Notes under the pieces: model-generated
Told to the model about the DNA's origin: nothing
What the model saw: the letters and a program-made list of their open reading frames with translations, nothing else
Databases searched by the model: none
Made by a program: the position numbers and the translations under genes
Shown: in pieces, positions 8,037-16,644 of the stretch
Layout: each line of letters starts with the position of its first letter
Numbering within the stretch: position 1 is the stretch's first letter
NCBI RefSeq assembly: GCF_024614185.1
Contig: NZ_JAHTLF010000013.1
Span: 186,001-250,000 of the forward strand
DNA from: Nocardioides carbamazepini
Lineage (GTDB): Bacteria > Actinomycetota > Actinomycetes > Propionibacteriales > Nocardioidaceae
Length of the DNA stretch: 64,000 nucleotides
Direction: 5' to 3'

Positions 8037-9323
8037 TCACTTCGACGCGGAGAGGGCCTGCTCGAGGTCGGCGACGATGTCCTCGATGTGCTCGATGCCG
8101 ATCGAGAGCCGGACCATGTCCTCGGGCACGCCGGCGGCCTCGAGCTCGTCGGGCGTGAGCTGGGAGTGGGTCGTCGTCGCGTTGTGGATCGCCAGCGACT
8201 TGGTGTCGCCGATGTTGGCGAGGTGGCTGAACAGGTCCAGCGCCTCCACGAACCGCTTGCCGCCGTCCCGGCCGGACTTCACGCCGAAGCTGACCAGGCC
8301 GCCGTACCCCTTGCCGGTGAAGATGCGGTCGGCGACGGCCTTGTAGGGGCTGTCCGCGAGGCCCGGGTAGCTCACCCAGGAGACCGCGTCGTGGCCCTGG
8401 AGGTACTCGGCGACCGCGAGCGCGTTGGCGCTGTGCCGCTCCATGCGCAGGTGGAGGGTCTCCAGGCCCTGCAGGAAGAGCCAGGAGTTGAGCGGCGCGA
8501 CCGCCGCGCCGGTGTTGCGCAGCAGCACGGTCCGGGCACGGATGATGTAGGCGAGGTTGCCGACGGCCTCGGTCCAGACCACGCCGTGGTAGGCGCCGTC
8601 GGGCTGGGTGAGACCGGGGAACCGCTCGGAGTGGGCGGCCCAGTCGAAGTTGCCCGAGTCGACGATGATGCCGCCGATGGAGGTGCCGTGGCCACCGATG
8701 TACTTCGTCGCGGCGTGCACCGCAACGTCGGCGCCCTGGTCGAAGACCCGGGCGAGGTACGGCGTGGGCGCGGTGTTGTCGACGATCAGCGGCAGGCCCT
8801 GCGCGTGGGCGGCGTCCGACCACGCGCGGATGTCCACCACGTTGATCTTCGGGTTGCCCACGGTCTCGGCGAAGACCAGCTTGGTCTTCTCGTCGACGTA
8901 CTTGGCGAGGTCCTCCGGCTTCTCCGGGTCGACGAAGCGGACCTCGATGCCGAACTGCGGGAGCGTGTGCGCGAAGAGCGCGTAGGTGCCGCCGTACAGC
9001 GTGGACAGGGCGACGATGTTGTCGCCGGCGTAGGTCAGGTTGAGCACGGCGTAGGTCGTCGCGGCGGAGCCGGACGCGGTGGCCAGCGCGCCGACGCCGC
9101 CCTCGAGCTGGGTCATCCGGTCCTCGAAGACCGACTGGGTCGGGTTCATGATCCGGGTGTAGATGTTGCCGGGCTCGGCGAGCGCGAACAGGTTCGCGGC
9201 GTGCTCGGTGTCGTTGAAGACGTACGACGTCGTCTGGTAGATCGGCACCGCCCGCGCGTTGGTGGCGGGGTCGGCCTCCTCCTGGCCGGCGTGGACGGCG
9301 AGGGTCTCGGGACGATAGGTCAT
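8037..9323 (-). CDS. metY: O-acetylhomoserine sulfhydrylase
   Basis: A 428-residue PLP enzyme of the Cys/Met metabolism family, matching the length of O-acetylhomoserine aminocarboxypropyltransferases. The PLP lysine is Lys207 in HAATKYIGGHG. The start reads LAVHAGQEEADPATNARAVP, typical of MetY, and TETVGNPKIN-like and VDNTAPTPYL stretches line the cofactor site. It converts O-acetylhomoserine and sulfide to homocysteine. The ATG has GGAG upstream. It is first in an operon with metX, and a promoter is visible about 55 bases upstream. I saw no SAM riboswitch in the short leader. Confidence 0.95.
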   Translation of the reverse strand: MTYRPETLAVHAGQEEADPATNARAVPIYQTTSYVFNDTEHAANLFALAEPGNIYTRIMNPTQSVFEDRMTQLEGGVGALATASGSAATTYAVLNLTYAGDNIVALSTLYGGTYALFAHTLPQFGIEVRFVDPEKPEDLAKYVDEKTKLVFAETVGNPKINVVDIRAWSDAAHAQGLPLIVDNTAPTPYLARVFDQGADVAVHAATKYIGGHGTSIGGIIVDSGNFDWAAHSERFPGLTQPDGAYHGVVWTEAVGNLAYIIRARTVLLRNTGAAVAPLNSWLFLQGLETLHLRMERHSANALAVAEYLQGHDAVSWVSYPGLADSPYKAVADRIFTGKGYGGLVSFGVKSGRDGGKRFVEALDLFSHLANIGDTKSLAIHNATTTHSQLTPDELEAAGVPEDMVRLSIGIEHIEDIVADLEQALSASK

Positions 9324-9374
9324 CGGTGGCTCCTGTCGGTGGCCCCTGCGATAACACGGGGCGATGTCTCACCA

Positions 9375-9403
9375 AGATTAAAGTCAAGTTAATCACTAGA
9401 CAA
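9375..9403 (-). promoter_or_regulatory. Promoter of the metY-metX operon
   Basis: On the minus strand TTGTCT (9403-9398) and TAATCT (9380-9375) are separated by exactly 17 bp in an AT-rich island that contrasts with the flanking DNA. The start codon of metY lies about 52 bases downstream. The match to -35/-10 boxes is partial (4/6 in the first box). Confidence 0.5.
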
Positions 9404-9448
9404 ATGGCGTCCCACAGAGCAGACACCGGCCGGGGTAGCGTCCGGGCC

Positions 9449-10396
9449 GTGAGGAGCACCCGCGCCAGGAATGTCGTCGTCGAGTGCCGCACCGACGACG
9501 ACCATGCCCTCGAGGCCGATGCCGGAGCCGTCGCGGGCAGCCACGTCGCCGGCCTCGACATCACCCGCACCCGGCTCTACACACCCGGCGAGCTCTACGA
9601 CACGTCCGCGTACGCCGACTCCTTCGACAGCCGCGCCTACCACTGGGCGCTGACCACCGCCGGGCCCGCCGAGGCGCTGGCCGAGGTGCTGCACGACCAG
9701 GCGATCGACACCGCGCTCGGCACATGGGCCACCGGACGCAGCCTGGTCGGCGTCATGGGCGGCCACGCCGCCGACCGCGGCACGCCCGCGTACGCCGAGG
9801 CGGCCCGCCTCGGCGCCCTGCTCGGTCGCGACCACGTCGTCGCCACCGGCGGCGGGCCCGGCGCCATGGAGGCCGCCAACCTCGGCGGCCGGATGGCCGC
9901 CGCTCCCCCCGCCGCTCTCGCCGAGGCACTGCGCCGGGTCGCCGACGTGCCGTCCTTCCGGCCCTCGGTCGACGACTGGGTCGCCGCCGCCCGTGCCGCC
10001 CTCGACCTCGTCCCCGACCCGAGTCCGTCGCTCGGCGTACCGACCTGGCACTACGGCCACGAGCCGCCGAACCTGTTCGCGACCGCGATCGCGAAGTACT
10101 TCCGCAACGCGCTGCGCGAGGCCATCCTGCTCATGGTCTGCGACGCCGGGATCGTGTTCCTTCCCGGTGCCGGCGGCACGGTGCAGGAGATCTTCCAGGA
10201 CGCCTGCGAGAACTACTACGCCGCCGATGACGACGTGGCGCCGATGGTGCTCGTCGGGCGGCGGTACTGGACCGACGAGCTGCCGGCCTGGCCGCTGCTG
10301 CGGGCCCTCGCCCGTGGCCGTGCCATGGAGCAGCACGTCCATCTCGTCGACACGGTCGAGGAGGCCGCGGCCCTGGTCACGCGGCCCGGGCGCTGA
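9449..10396 (+). CDS. LOG-family nucleotide-binding protein (PpnN/YgdH-like)
   Basis: A 315-residue Rossmann-fold protein with both LOG signatures: GGGPGAMEAANLGG in the first half and PGAGGTVQEIFQD in the second. LOG proteins hydrolyse nucleoside monophosphates such as cytokinin ribotides or purine nucleotides; members this long resemble PpnN and Rossmann-fold proteins of unknown role. The GTG at 9449 is favoured because the reading upstream of it overlaps the metY promoter. GVMGGHAADRGTPAYAEAA is the usual start of the fold. It converges on the glycosyltransferase gene and overlaps its 3' end by 20 bases. Confidence 0.8.
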   Translation: MRSTRARNVVVECRTDDDHALEADAGAVAGSHVAGLDITRTRLYTPGELYDTSAYADSFDSRAYHWALTTAGPAEALAEVLHDQAIDTALGTWATGRSLVGVMGGHAADRGTPAYAEAARLGALLGRDHVVATGGGPGAMEAANLGGRMAAAPPAALAEALRRVADVPSFRPSVDDWVAAARAALDLVPDPSPSLGVPTWHYGHEPPNLFATAIAKYFRNALREAILLMVCDAGIVFLPGAGGTVQEIFQDACENYYAADDDVAPMVLVGRRYWTDELPAWPLLRALARGRAMEQHVHLVDTVEEAAALVTRPGR

Positions 10397-11528
10397 CCGC
10401 GCCGCCCACCACGGCGCGATAGTGCGCGACCAGCTGCTCGTTGATCTCGAACCAGGACCGCTCCTGCACGGCCCGCTGTGCGGTCGCCGCCATCCGGTCC
10501 CGCAGCGCCGGGTCACCGGCCAGCCGGGCTACCGAGGCGGCCAGGGCGGCGCCGTCGCCGGGGCGGTACAGCAGGCCGGAGGCGCCGTGCGCGACCACGT
10601 CCACCGGACCGCCGGCAGCCGGGGCGACCACCGGGACACCCGAGGCCAGGGCCTCCTGGGCCGACTGGCAGTAGGTCTCGTAGCGCCCGGTGTGCACGAA
10701 GACGTCGAGCGACGCGTACGCGCGGCTCAGCTCGTCGCCGTGCAACAGGCCGAGGAAGGTCGCGTGCCGGCCGAGCAGCCCCCGGAGACGCTGCTCCTCG
10801 GGTCCCGCGCCGACGACCACCAGGGCATAGCGCGGGTCGTCGGCGAGATGCCGCAGCAGGTCGAGCTCCTTCTCCGCGGCCAGCCGTCCGACGTACCCGA
10901 CGAGGAGCCGGCCGTCCGGCGCGATGCGCCGGCGCAGCTCCTCGTCGCGGTGACGCGGGTGGAAGGCCACCAGGTCGACGCCACGGGCCCAGCGGTGGAC
11001 CTCCGGCACGCCGAGCGCGCGGAGCTGCTCGATGCTGGCCGTCGACGGCGCCAGGGTGCGGTCGACGTGCTGGTGGATGCGCCGGGTGAGACCGGCCGCC
11101 GCGCGAACGCCGCCCGGGACGTCGTACCGCTCGGCGAAGCCGACGAGGTCGGTCTGGTAGATCGCGACGGTCGGGATGCCCAGCTCCTCGGCGGCACGTG
11201 CGGCCTGGTAGCCGAGCGTCGCGGGCGACGCGATGTGGACGACGTCGGGGCGGAACCGGACCATCCGCTGCCGGAGCCGGCGCCGGGTCTCCAGCCCGAG
11301 CCGGAAGTCCGGGTAGAACGGCAGGTTCGCGCCCCGCGCGCGACGGACCCGGAATCCGGCGTACGTGTCCGGGCCGGTCGGCGCCATGAGCTCGGCGTGA
11401 TGACCTTCGGCCGCGAGGTGCTCGAGCACCCGGCGCACCGAGTTGGTCACTCCGTTGATCTGTGGGAGGAAGGACTCGGCGACCACCAGGACGCGGAGCT
11501 TGCCCCCCTCGGGCACGGCCTCACTCAT
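10377..11528 (-). CDS. GT4 glycosyltransferase, alpha-mannosyltransferase-like
   Basis: A 383-residue GT-B glycosyltransferase. The N-terminal domain begins LRVLVVAESFLPQINGVTNS, the acceptor-site start of the PimB/MgtA-like mannosyltransferases. The C-terminal domain has YVGRLAAEKELDLL for donor phosphate binding and the EX7E region ESFAS-like as YCQSAQEALASGVPVV. It would act at the cytoplasmic face on a lipid or glycan acceptor with GDP-mannose or a similar donor. The ATG at 11528 gives a clean N-terminus; longer readings add an arginine-rich tail. Its 3' end overlaps the converging LOG gene by 20 bases. Confidence 0.85.
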   Translation of the reverse strand: MSEAVPEGGKLRVLVVAESFLPQINGVTNSVRRVLEHLAAEGHHAELMAPTGPDTYAGFRVRRARGANLPFYPDFRLGLETRRRLRQRMVRFRPDVVHIASPATLGYQAARAAEELGIPTVAIYQTDLVGFAERYDVPGGVRAAAGLTRRIHQHVDRTLAPSTASIEQLRALGVPEVHRWARGVDLVAFHPRHRDEELRRRIAPDGRLLVGYVGRLAAEKELDLLRHLADDPRYALVVVGAGPEEQRLRGLLGRHATFLGLLHGDELSRAYASLDVFVHTGRYETYCQSAQEALASGVPVVAPAAGGPVDVVAHGASGLLYRPGDGAALAASVARLAGDPALRDRMAATAQRAVQERSWFEINEQLVAHYRAVVGGAVSARAA

Positions 11529-11614
11529 GACACGGACGCTAAGGAGGGCGCGCCAACGGGCCGTCACCGTTGTGCGAGTGTCCGGAGTCACGTTCGTGAA
11601 CGACAGGGGTACGC

Positions 11615-11644
11615 CGGACACCGGCCTCCGTGGCTCCCTAGACT
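11615..11644 (+). promoter_or_regulatory. Possible leaderless promoter of the lipoprotein gene
   Basis: TAGACT (11639-11644) fits TANNNT and sits six bases before the ATG at 11651. CGGACA (11615-11620) is an 18-bp-spaced, 4/6 -35 match. No ribosome binding site is present, so a leaderless transcript is likely if this promoter is real. Confidence 0.35.
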
Positions 11645-11650
11645 CCCGCC

Positions 11651-12205
11651 ATGCATCGAGGTCACCCACGGATCGCGGTGCTGACCGCTCTGGTCGTGCT
11701 GCTCGGCGCGTCGGGTGGCTGCGCCACAGACAAGTCAGCGGACAAGTCGACAGGCAAGTCGGCGGGCAGCGCCGCCGCGCCGACGAGCTTCACCATCGTT
11801 CCCGATGACTATCACGTGCCCTACGCCGGCACCGCGGAGGACGGTCGGAGGTTCTTCCTCAGCGAGGAGCTGTTCGACGCCGACCGGTCCTATGTCGGCC
11901 TGTTCCTGTGGCGTGCCGACGGAGCGTTCGACGAGGTGCGGGTCGACGAGGTCGACCGCCCGGACGGCCTCCCGCCCGGGCAGGCGGCACCGGCACGCGC
12001 CGACGACCTCGTCACCACCCGGCTCGCCGAGCTCGGCGACTACACGCTGGAGCCGATCGAGGTGACGCCGTTCACCACCGAGGTCGACGGCGTCACCTTC
12101 GGCTGGGAGGTCACGGAGTACGACGGGGAGTTCTCGATCAACGTCGCCCCCGGCGACTTCATCGCCTACTACGCCCCCTGGGACGGGATCGACTACGACA
12201 CCTGA
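11651..12205 (+). CDS. Hypothetical lipoprotein
   Basis: A 184-residue exported protein. Residues 1-24 are a lipoprotein-type signal (RIAVLTALVVLLGASGGC), although the residues before Cys24 are SGG rather than the usual LAG/LSA. A low-complexity lysine/serine linker with three DKS- or GKS-type repeats (TDKSADKSTGKSAGSAA) joins it to an acidic beta-rich domain of about 140 residues with no motif I recognise. It is transcribed alone, divergently from the glycosyltransferase. Function unknown. Confidence 0.7.
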   Translation: MHRGHPRIAVLTALVVLLGASGGCATDKSADKSTGKSAGSAAAPTSFTIVPDDYHVPYAGTAEDGRRFFLSEELFDADRSYVGLFLWRADGAFDEVRVDEVDRPDGLPPGQAAPARADDLVTTRLAELGDYTLEPIEVTPFTTEVDGVTFGWEVTEYDGEFSINVAPGDFIAYYAPWDGIDYDT

Positions 12206-12314
12206 GCCTGCCCAGCTCTTCGGCAGCGCTCGGACGATCGAACGAGACAGACCCGACGCCGACACCGACGCCTTCTGGGGGGCAGTTCGGTGGCAGTCGA
12301 ACCACGTCGAGCGC

Positions 12315-12341
12315 GGGAGCCGGGATCGACCAGCGGCTCCC
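12315..12341. terminator. Hairpin between converging lipoprotein and gntR genes
   Basis: GGGAGCCG (12315-12322) pairs with CGGCTCCC (12334-12341), an 8-bp GC-rich stem with an 11-base loop, seven bases from the stop of the GntR gene. It may terminate both converging transcripts. Confidence 0.5.
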
Positions 12342-12347
12342 TCGTGA

Positions 12348-13073
12348 TCAGGGGCCAGGCGAGACCGGCGGCGCCGCCGGCTCACCGGTGCTCTGCCCCG
12401 TGACCCGAGCCAGCCTCAACCGGCTGCGCTGGATATGACCGGCGAGGATGTGACCGGCGTGCAGGGCGTCGCCGCTGCGGACCGCCGCCAACAGGAGGCG
12501 ATGCTCCGCATCGACGATCCACCAGCCGTCCTCCCCCTCTGCCGTCTCGTCGCCGTCCAGCAGGCGGGTGAAGGTGCGCCGATAGTGCTGGGTGGTGTCC
12601 CAGAAGCGCTCCACCATCTCGAGCATCGACTCCATGGGGCATCCGGAGTAGGTGAGCAGGTGGAACGACCGGTCGAGCGCGAGGAACTGCTCGACATCGC
12701 GGGTCTGCGCAATCCGGCCCTGCAACGCCGCGAGCTCGGCCATGGTCTCCGCGGTGAGCCGCGGGACCGACTCCATGAGCACGATGGGCTCGACCTGTTC
12801 ACGCACCCGGTAGATCAGATCGCACTCCGCCGGGTCGAAGGGCATCACGGTCGCACCCGCGTTGGGGCGGAGTCGAACGAGACCTTGATGGCGGAGGATC
12901 TGCAGCGCCTCGCGGACCGGCAGCCGACTCGACCCGAGCTCGGCGGCGACCTCCTCCTGCCGGATACGGGCCCCGGGCGCCAGGTCGCCGGCGAGGATCA
13001 GGGCGCGCAGGTGCTCGACCACCCGCCCGCTGGCGAAGTGGCCGCTCCCTAGGCCGTCGTCGATCATGCGCAC
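12348..13073 (-). CDS. GntR-family transcriptional regulator (FadR/FCD subfamily)
   Basis: A 241-residue regulator. The winged helix is at about 15-80 (ALILAGDLAPGARIRQEEVA, then SSRLPVREALQIL). An FCD effector domain follows at about 95-220 with the metal-ligand pattern LDRSFH and H near the end of the domain (AGHILAGHIQRS). FCD regulators usually bind small carboxylic acids. I take the GTG at 13073 because AGAGGA ends six bases upstream; ATG 13091 and ATG 13067 are alternatives. It is divergent from the 2-oxoacid dehydrogenase operon and probably controls it through repeated ATCC motifs in between. Confidence 0.88.
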   Translation of the reverse strand: MRMIDDGLGSGHFASGRVVEHLRALILAGDLAPGARIRQEEVAAELGSSRLPVREALQILRHQGLVRLRPNAGATVMPFDPAECDLIYRVREQVEPIVLMESVPRLTAETMAELAALQGRIAQTRDVEQFLALDRSFHLLTYSGCPMESMLEMVERFWDTTQHYRRTFTRLLDGDETAEGEDGWWIVDAEHRLLLAAVRSGDALHAGHILAGHIQRSRLRLARVTGQSTGEPAAPPVSPGP

Positions 13074-13091
13074 AGTATGTCCTCTTGGCAT

Positions 13092-13166
13092 TTCGGATCC
13101 AATATGACACTCTCAAACCCCACATAGCGCGGATTCGATGATCATTCGTCGCAGATTGGATTCGAT
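13092..13166. promoter_or_regulatory. Three related motifs between gntR and the E1 gene, candidate GntR sites
   Basis: TTCGGATCCAAT at 13092-13103 (plus), ATCGAATCCAAT at 13166-13155 (minus) and ATCGAATCCGCG at 13139-13128 (minus) share a core of TCGRATCC. The first two face each other as an inverted repeat across the divergent region. The simplest reading is binding sites of the adjacent GntR protein; this is inference from position and repetition. Confidence 0.45.
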
Positions 13167-13172
13167 CTACCG

Positions 13173-15398
13173 ATGCCCTTGCATTCTCCGATGAACACCG
13201 AGGTCCCGTGGACGGCCCTGGCCGCCACCGACGCCGACTGGGCGGAGGCCGATCCGGCCCTGCTGCGGGCGATGTACGCGCAACTGGTCCTGATCCGGAC
13301 CTTCGAGGAGCAGGTTCTCGACCTCGCGGGCTCCGGTCTGGTCCATGGGCCGGCTCACTCGAGCATCGGCCAGGAGGGTGGAGCCGTCGGCTCGATCCTG
13401 ACCCTGCGATCGAGCGACACGGTGAACGGATCCCATCGCGGTCACCACCAGTTCCTGGCCAAGGCCCTGGCGCACGTCCACCCCCTGACCGGCGCCACCC
13501 CCCTCGACCCGCGCGACAAGATCGAGTCCGAGGTCCGCGAGGTGCTGCACCGCACCCTGGCCGAGATCTGCGGGCTGGCCGACGGCTACTGCCGTGGCCG
13601 CGGCGGCTCGATGCACCTGAAGTGGCAGGATGCCGGCGCCATGGGCACCAACGCCATCGTCGGCGGCGGAGTCCCCCAAGCCCTCGGCTTCGCGTGGTCG
13701 CACCGCCAGGCCGCCACCGACGACGTCTCGATCGCCTACTTCGGCGACGGCGCGATGAACATCGGCTCGGTCCTGGAGAGCCTCAACCTGGCCGCCGCGT
13801 GGAAGCTCCCGGTCTGCTTCTTCGTCGAGAACAACCAGTACGCCGTCGCCACCACCGTCGCGGAGTCCACCGCCGAGAGCCGGCTCTCCGCCCGCGGCCC
13901 GGGCTTCGGCATCCCCAGCTGGCGGGTCGACGGCATGGATCCGCTCGCGGTCCACCTCGCCATGCAGGAGATCCTCGAACACGTCCGCTCAGGCGCCGGA
14001 CCGGCGATCCTCGAGGCCGACGTCTACCGCTACTTCCACCAGAACGGGCCCTTCCCCGGCAGCGCGTTCGGCTACCGCGACAAGGCCGAGGAGCGCGCCT
14101 GGCGCGACCGCGACCCCATCGCGCTCACCCGCCGCCGCCTCATCGAGCTCGGCCTGCACACCGATGCCGAACTGACGTCGTACGACGAGCACGTCGGCGC
14201 CGTGCTGACCGAGGTCGCCGGCGTACTCGTGGAGCCGGTGCCGGACGGCAGGCCCGGCCAGCGGCGCATCCGCCCGTCGGCATGGCCGAACCCGGGCTTC
14301 GTCGACGTCGGCGTGGTCGGCGACCTGTCCGAGCTGGCCGGTATGACCACCGTCGACAAGGGGACGTGGTCGGGCGAGCTCGTCGAGACCGGCTTCATCG
14401 ACGTGGTCTCCGAGGTGATGGCCCGCCGACTGGCCACCGACCGGCGGATCGTGGTCATGGGCGAGGACATCCACCGGCTCAACGGCGGCACCAACGGCGC
14501 CACCCGGGGCCTGGCCGCCGCCTATCCCGACCGGGTGCTCGGCACCCCGATCTCCGAGAACGCCTTCACCGGTCTGGCCGGGGGCATCGCCCTCGACGGC
14601 CGCTACCGCCCGGTGGTGGAGTTCATGTTCGCCGACTTCATGTGGGTCGCCGCCGACCAGGTCTTCAACCAGATCGGCAAGGCACGGCACATGTTCGGCG
14701 GCGACGACGCCGTGCCGATGGTGATCCGCAGCAAGGTCGCGGCCGGGACCGGCTACGGATCCCAGCACTCGATGGACCCCACGGGGGTGCTCGCCATGTC
14801 TCCGGGACTGCGCATCTGCGCGCCCACCACGCCCTTCGACTACATCGGCATGATGAACGCCGCGCTCGCCTGCGACGACCCGGTCGTCGTCCTCGAGCAC
14901 GTCGATCTCTACGGGACCACAGGGCTGGTCCCGGTCGAGGACCGCGACTACCAGGTCGAGATCGGCAGGGCCAGCATCCGTCGCCCGGGCACGCACCTGA
15001 CCGTCCTCACCTACCTCTCCATGGTCGACACCGCACTGCGCGCGGCGCAGACGCTGCATGACGAGAGCGGTCTCGATGTCGAAGTGGTCGACCTGCGCTG
15101 GCTCGACCGCCACTCGTTGGACTGGGAGACCATCGCCGACAGCATCCGGCGGACCGCCAACGTGGTGATCGTCGAGCAGGGCTCGAGCGCGACGTCGTAC
15201 GGCGCCTGGTTGGCCGCTGAGGTGCAGCGACGGCTCTTCGACTGGCTGGACCAGCCGGTGCAGGGCGTCACGGGCGGGCTCGCCTCGCCCAGCATCAGCA
15301 AGGTGCTCGAGGCCGCCGCCCTGGCCCAGGAGGATGACGTGACCGCCGCGCTGCGTGCCGCGGATCCCCGGGTTGCGCACAGCGTGGAGAAGGCCTGA
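13173..15398 (+). CDS. 2-oxoacid dehydrogenase E1, alpha and beta subunits fused
   Basis: A 741-residue fusion of the E1 alpha and beta chains that are separate in most branched-chain or acetoin dehydrogenases. The alpha part (about 1-400) holds the TPP motif from GDGAMNIG (191-198) to ENNQYA. The beta part starts near 415 (FIDVVSEVMARRL) with GEDIHRL and ends in a transketolase C-terminal domain. It would decarboxylate a 2-oxo acid (branched-chain acid, acetoin or pyruvate) and pass the acyl group to E2. The start is ATG 13173 or ATG 13191; neither has a clear ribosome binding site. E2 follows after one base. No E3 gene is nearby. Confidence 0.9.
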   Translation: MPLHSPMNTEVPWTALAATDADWAEADPALLRAMYAQLVLIRTFEEQVLDLAGSGLVHGPAHSSIGQEGGAVGSILTLRSSDTVNGSHRGHHQFLAKALAHVHPLTGATPLDPRDKIESEVREVLHRTLAEICGLADGYCRGRGGSMHLKWQDAGAMGTNAIVGGGVPQALGFAWSHRQAATDDVSIAYFGDGAMNIGSVLESLNLAAAWKLPVCFFVENNQYAVATTVAESTAESRLSARGPGFGIPSWRVDGMDPLAVHLAMQEILEHVRSGAGPAILEADVYRYFHQNGPFPGSAFGYRDKAEERAWRDRDPIALTRRRLIELGLHTDAELTSYDEHVGAVLTEVAGVLVEPVPDGRPGQRRIRPSAWPNPGFVDVGVVGDLSELAGMTTVDKGTWSGELVETGFIDVVSEVMARRLATDRRIVVMGEDIHRLNGGTNGATRGLAAAYPDRVLGTPISENAFTGLAGGIALDGRYRPVVEFMFADFMWVAADQVFNQIGKARHMFGGDDAVPMVIRSKVAAGTGYGSQHSMDPTGVLAMSPGLRICAPTTPFDYIGMMNAALACDDPVVVLEHVDLYGTTGLVPVEDRDYQVEIGRASIRRPGTHLTVLTYLSMVDTALRAAQTLHDESGLDVEVVDLRWLDRHSLDWETIADSIRRTANVVIVEQGSSATSYGAWLAAEVQRRLFDWLDQPVQGVTGGLASPSISKVLEAAALAQEDDVTAALRAADPRVAHSVEKA

Positions 15399-15399
15399 G

Positions 15400-16644
15400 A
15401 TGCCCACGCTGATCCGGATGCCCGCGGTCGCAGCGGGAGCCACCGAGGTGGTCCTCGCCGAGTGGCCCGTCGGCGAGACGGACTCCTTCGTCGCCCACCA
15501 GACCTATGCCGTGATCGAGACCGACAAGGCCGTCGTCGACCTCGAGGCCGAGGCCGACGGCGTGCTGGTCCGCGCCCTGGTCCCCGCCGGCGCCAAGGTC
15601 GAGGTGGGCGACCCGATCGCTCTGGTCGCCGCACCCGGTGAGCAGATCGACGACGTGGCCGCGGCCCTCGCCGCGCTGGGCGTCACCGTGGCGGTCGAGC
15701 ACGAGCTCCCGGTCCGGCGGGAGGTGACCGAGGTTGCCGCGCCCCCGTCCGCCCCGCGGATCGCGGCCGACGGCCGCCGGGTCTTCGCCAGCCCGCTCGC
15801 CCGCCGCCTGGCCCGCGACGCCGGTCTCCGCGCGAGCGATCTGGTCGGCACCGGCCCCGGCGGACGCGTGGTCCGCCGCGACATCGAGCTGGCCATCGCC
15901 GCCCGCCACTCCGCCCCCGAGTCGAGCGCTCCCGCTCCTGGTCCGGCCACTGCCCAGGAGCACGGCGGGATCACCGAGGTCCCGCACACTCGCGTGCGCC
16001 GCGCCGTCGCGAGCAGGTTGACGCGGAGCAAGCAGGAGAGACCGCACTTCTACGTCTCCGGCAGCGCGCGGGTGGACCGGCTCCTCGCCCTCCGGGCGGA
16101 GGTCGAGGCGGCCACCGGCATCAAGGTGTCCCTCAACGACCTCGTGGTGCGCGCCGTCGGTCGTGCCCACGAGCTGGTTCCCGAGCTGAACGTGACCTGG
16201 ACCGACGACGCCGTGATCCAGCACCGGCGCGTCGACGTCGGCATCGCGGTCGCCACCGAGCGCGGGCTGATGACCCCCGTCGTGACCGACGTGACCGGCC
16301 GCTCCCTGCTCGACCTGTCGGCTGCGACCCGGGACCTCGCGACCCGCGCCGGGGACGGCGGCCTCCGCCAGCACGAGCTCGAGGGTGGGACCGTCGCCGT
16401 CTCCAATCTGGGCATGTTCGGCGTCGAGGAGTTCAGCGCGATCATCAACCCACCGCACGCCTCGATCCTCGCCGTCGGCGCGGCCCGTCAGGAACCGGTC
16501 GTCGCCGACGGAGCGCTCGAGGTCGGCACCGTGATGCGGTTCGTCCTCTCCGTCGACCACCGCCCCGTCGACGGCGTGGCCGCGGGCCGGTGGATGCAAG
16601 CCTTCCTCCGACTGGTGGAGCACCCCGCAGGGATGCTCGCATGA
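15400..16644 (+). CDS. Dihydrolipoamide acyltransferase E2
   Basis: A 414-residue E2 core subunit. One lipoyl domain carries Lys43 in ETDKAVVDLEA. The peripheral subunit-binding domain at about 128-165 reads FASPLARRLARDAGL and GTGPGGRVVRRDI. The catalytic domain ends with DHRPVDG, His387 and Asp391 being the acyltransferase residues. The ATG at 15400 has GGAGAAGG upstream, one base after the E1 stop. It forms the core of the complex with the fused E1; E3 must come from elsewhere in the genome. Confidence 0.93.
   Translation: MPTLIRMPAVAAGATEVVLAEWPVGETDSFVAHQTYAVIETDKAVVDLEAEADGVLVRALVPAGAKVEVGDPIALVAAPGEQIDDVAAALAALGVTVAVEHELPVRREVTEVAAPPSAPRIAADGRRVFASPLARRLARDAGLRASDLVGTGPGGRVVRRDIELAIAARHSAPESSAPAPGPATAQEHGGITEVPHTRVRRAVASRLTRSKQERPHFYVSGSARVDRLLALRAEVEAATGIKVSLNDLVVRAVGRAHELVPELNVTWTDDAVIQHRRVDVGIAVATERGLMTPVVTDVTGRSLLDLSAATRDLATRAGDGGLRQHELEGGTVAVSNLGMFGVEEFSAIINPPHASILAVGAARQEPVVADGALEVGTVMRFVLSVDHRPVDGVAAGRWMQAFLRLVEHPAGMLA

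Noticed and set aside
9324-9374. SAM riboswitch in the metY leader
   Set aside because: The leader between the promoter and start codon is only about 50 bases, too short, and shows none of the helices expected of a SAM riboswitch.
13095-13100. GGATCC palindrome as a stand-alone operator
   Set aside because: A 6-bp palindrome is expected by chance; it was kept only as part of the larger repeated motif set.
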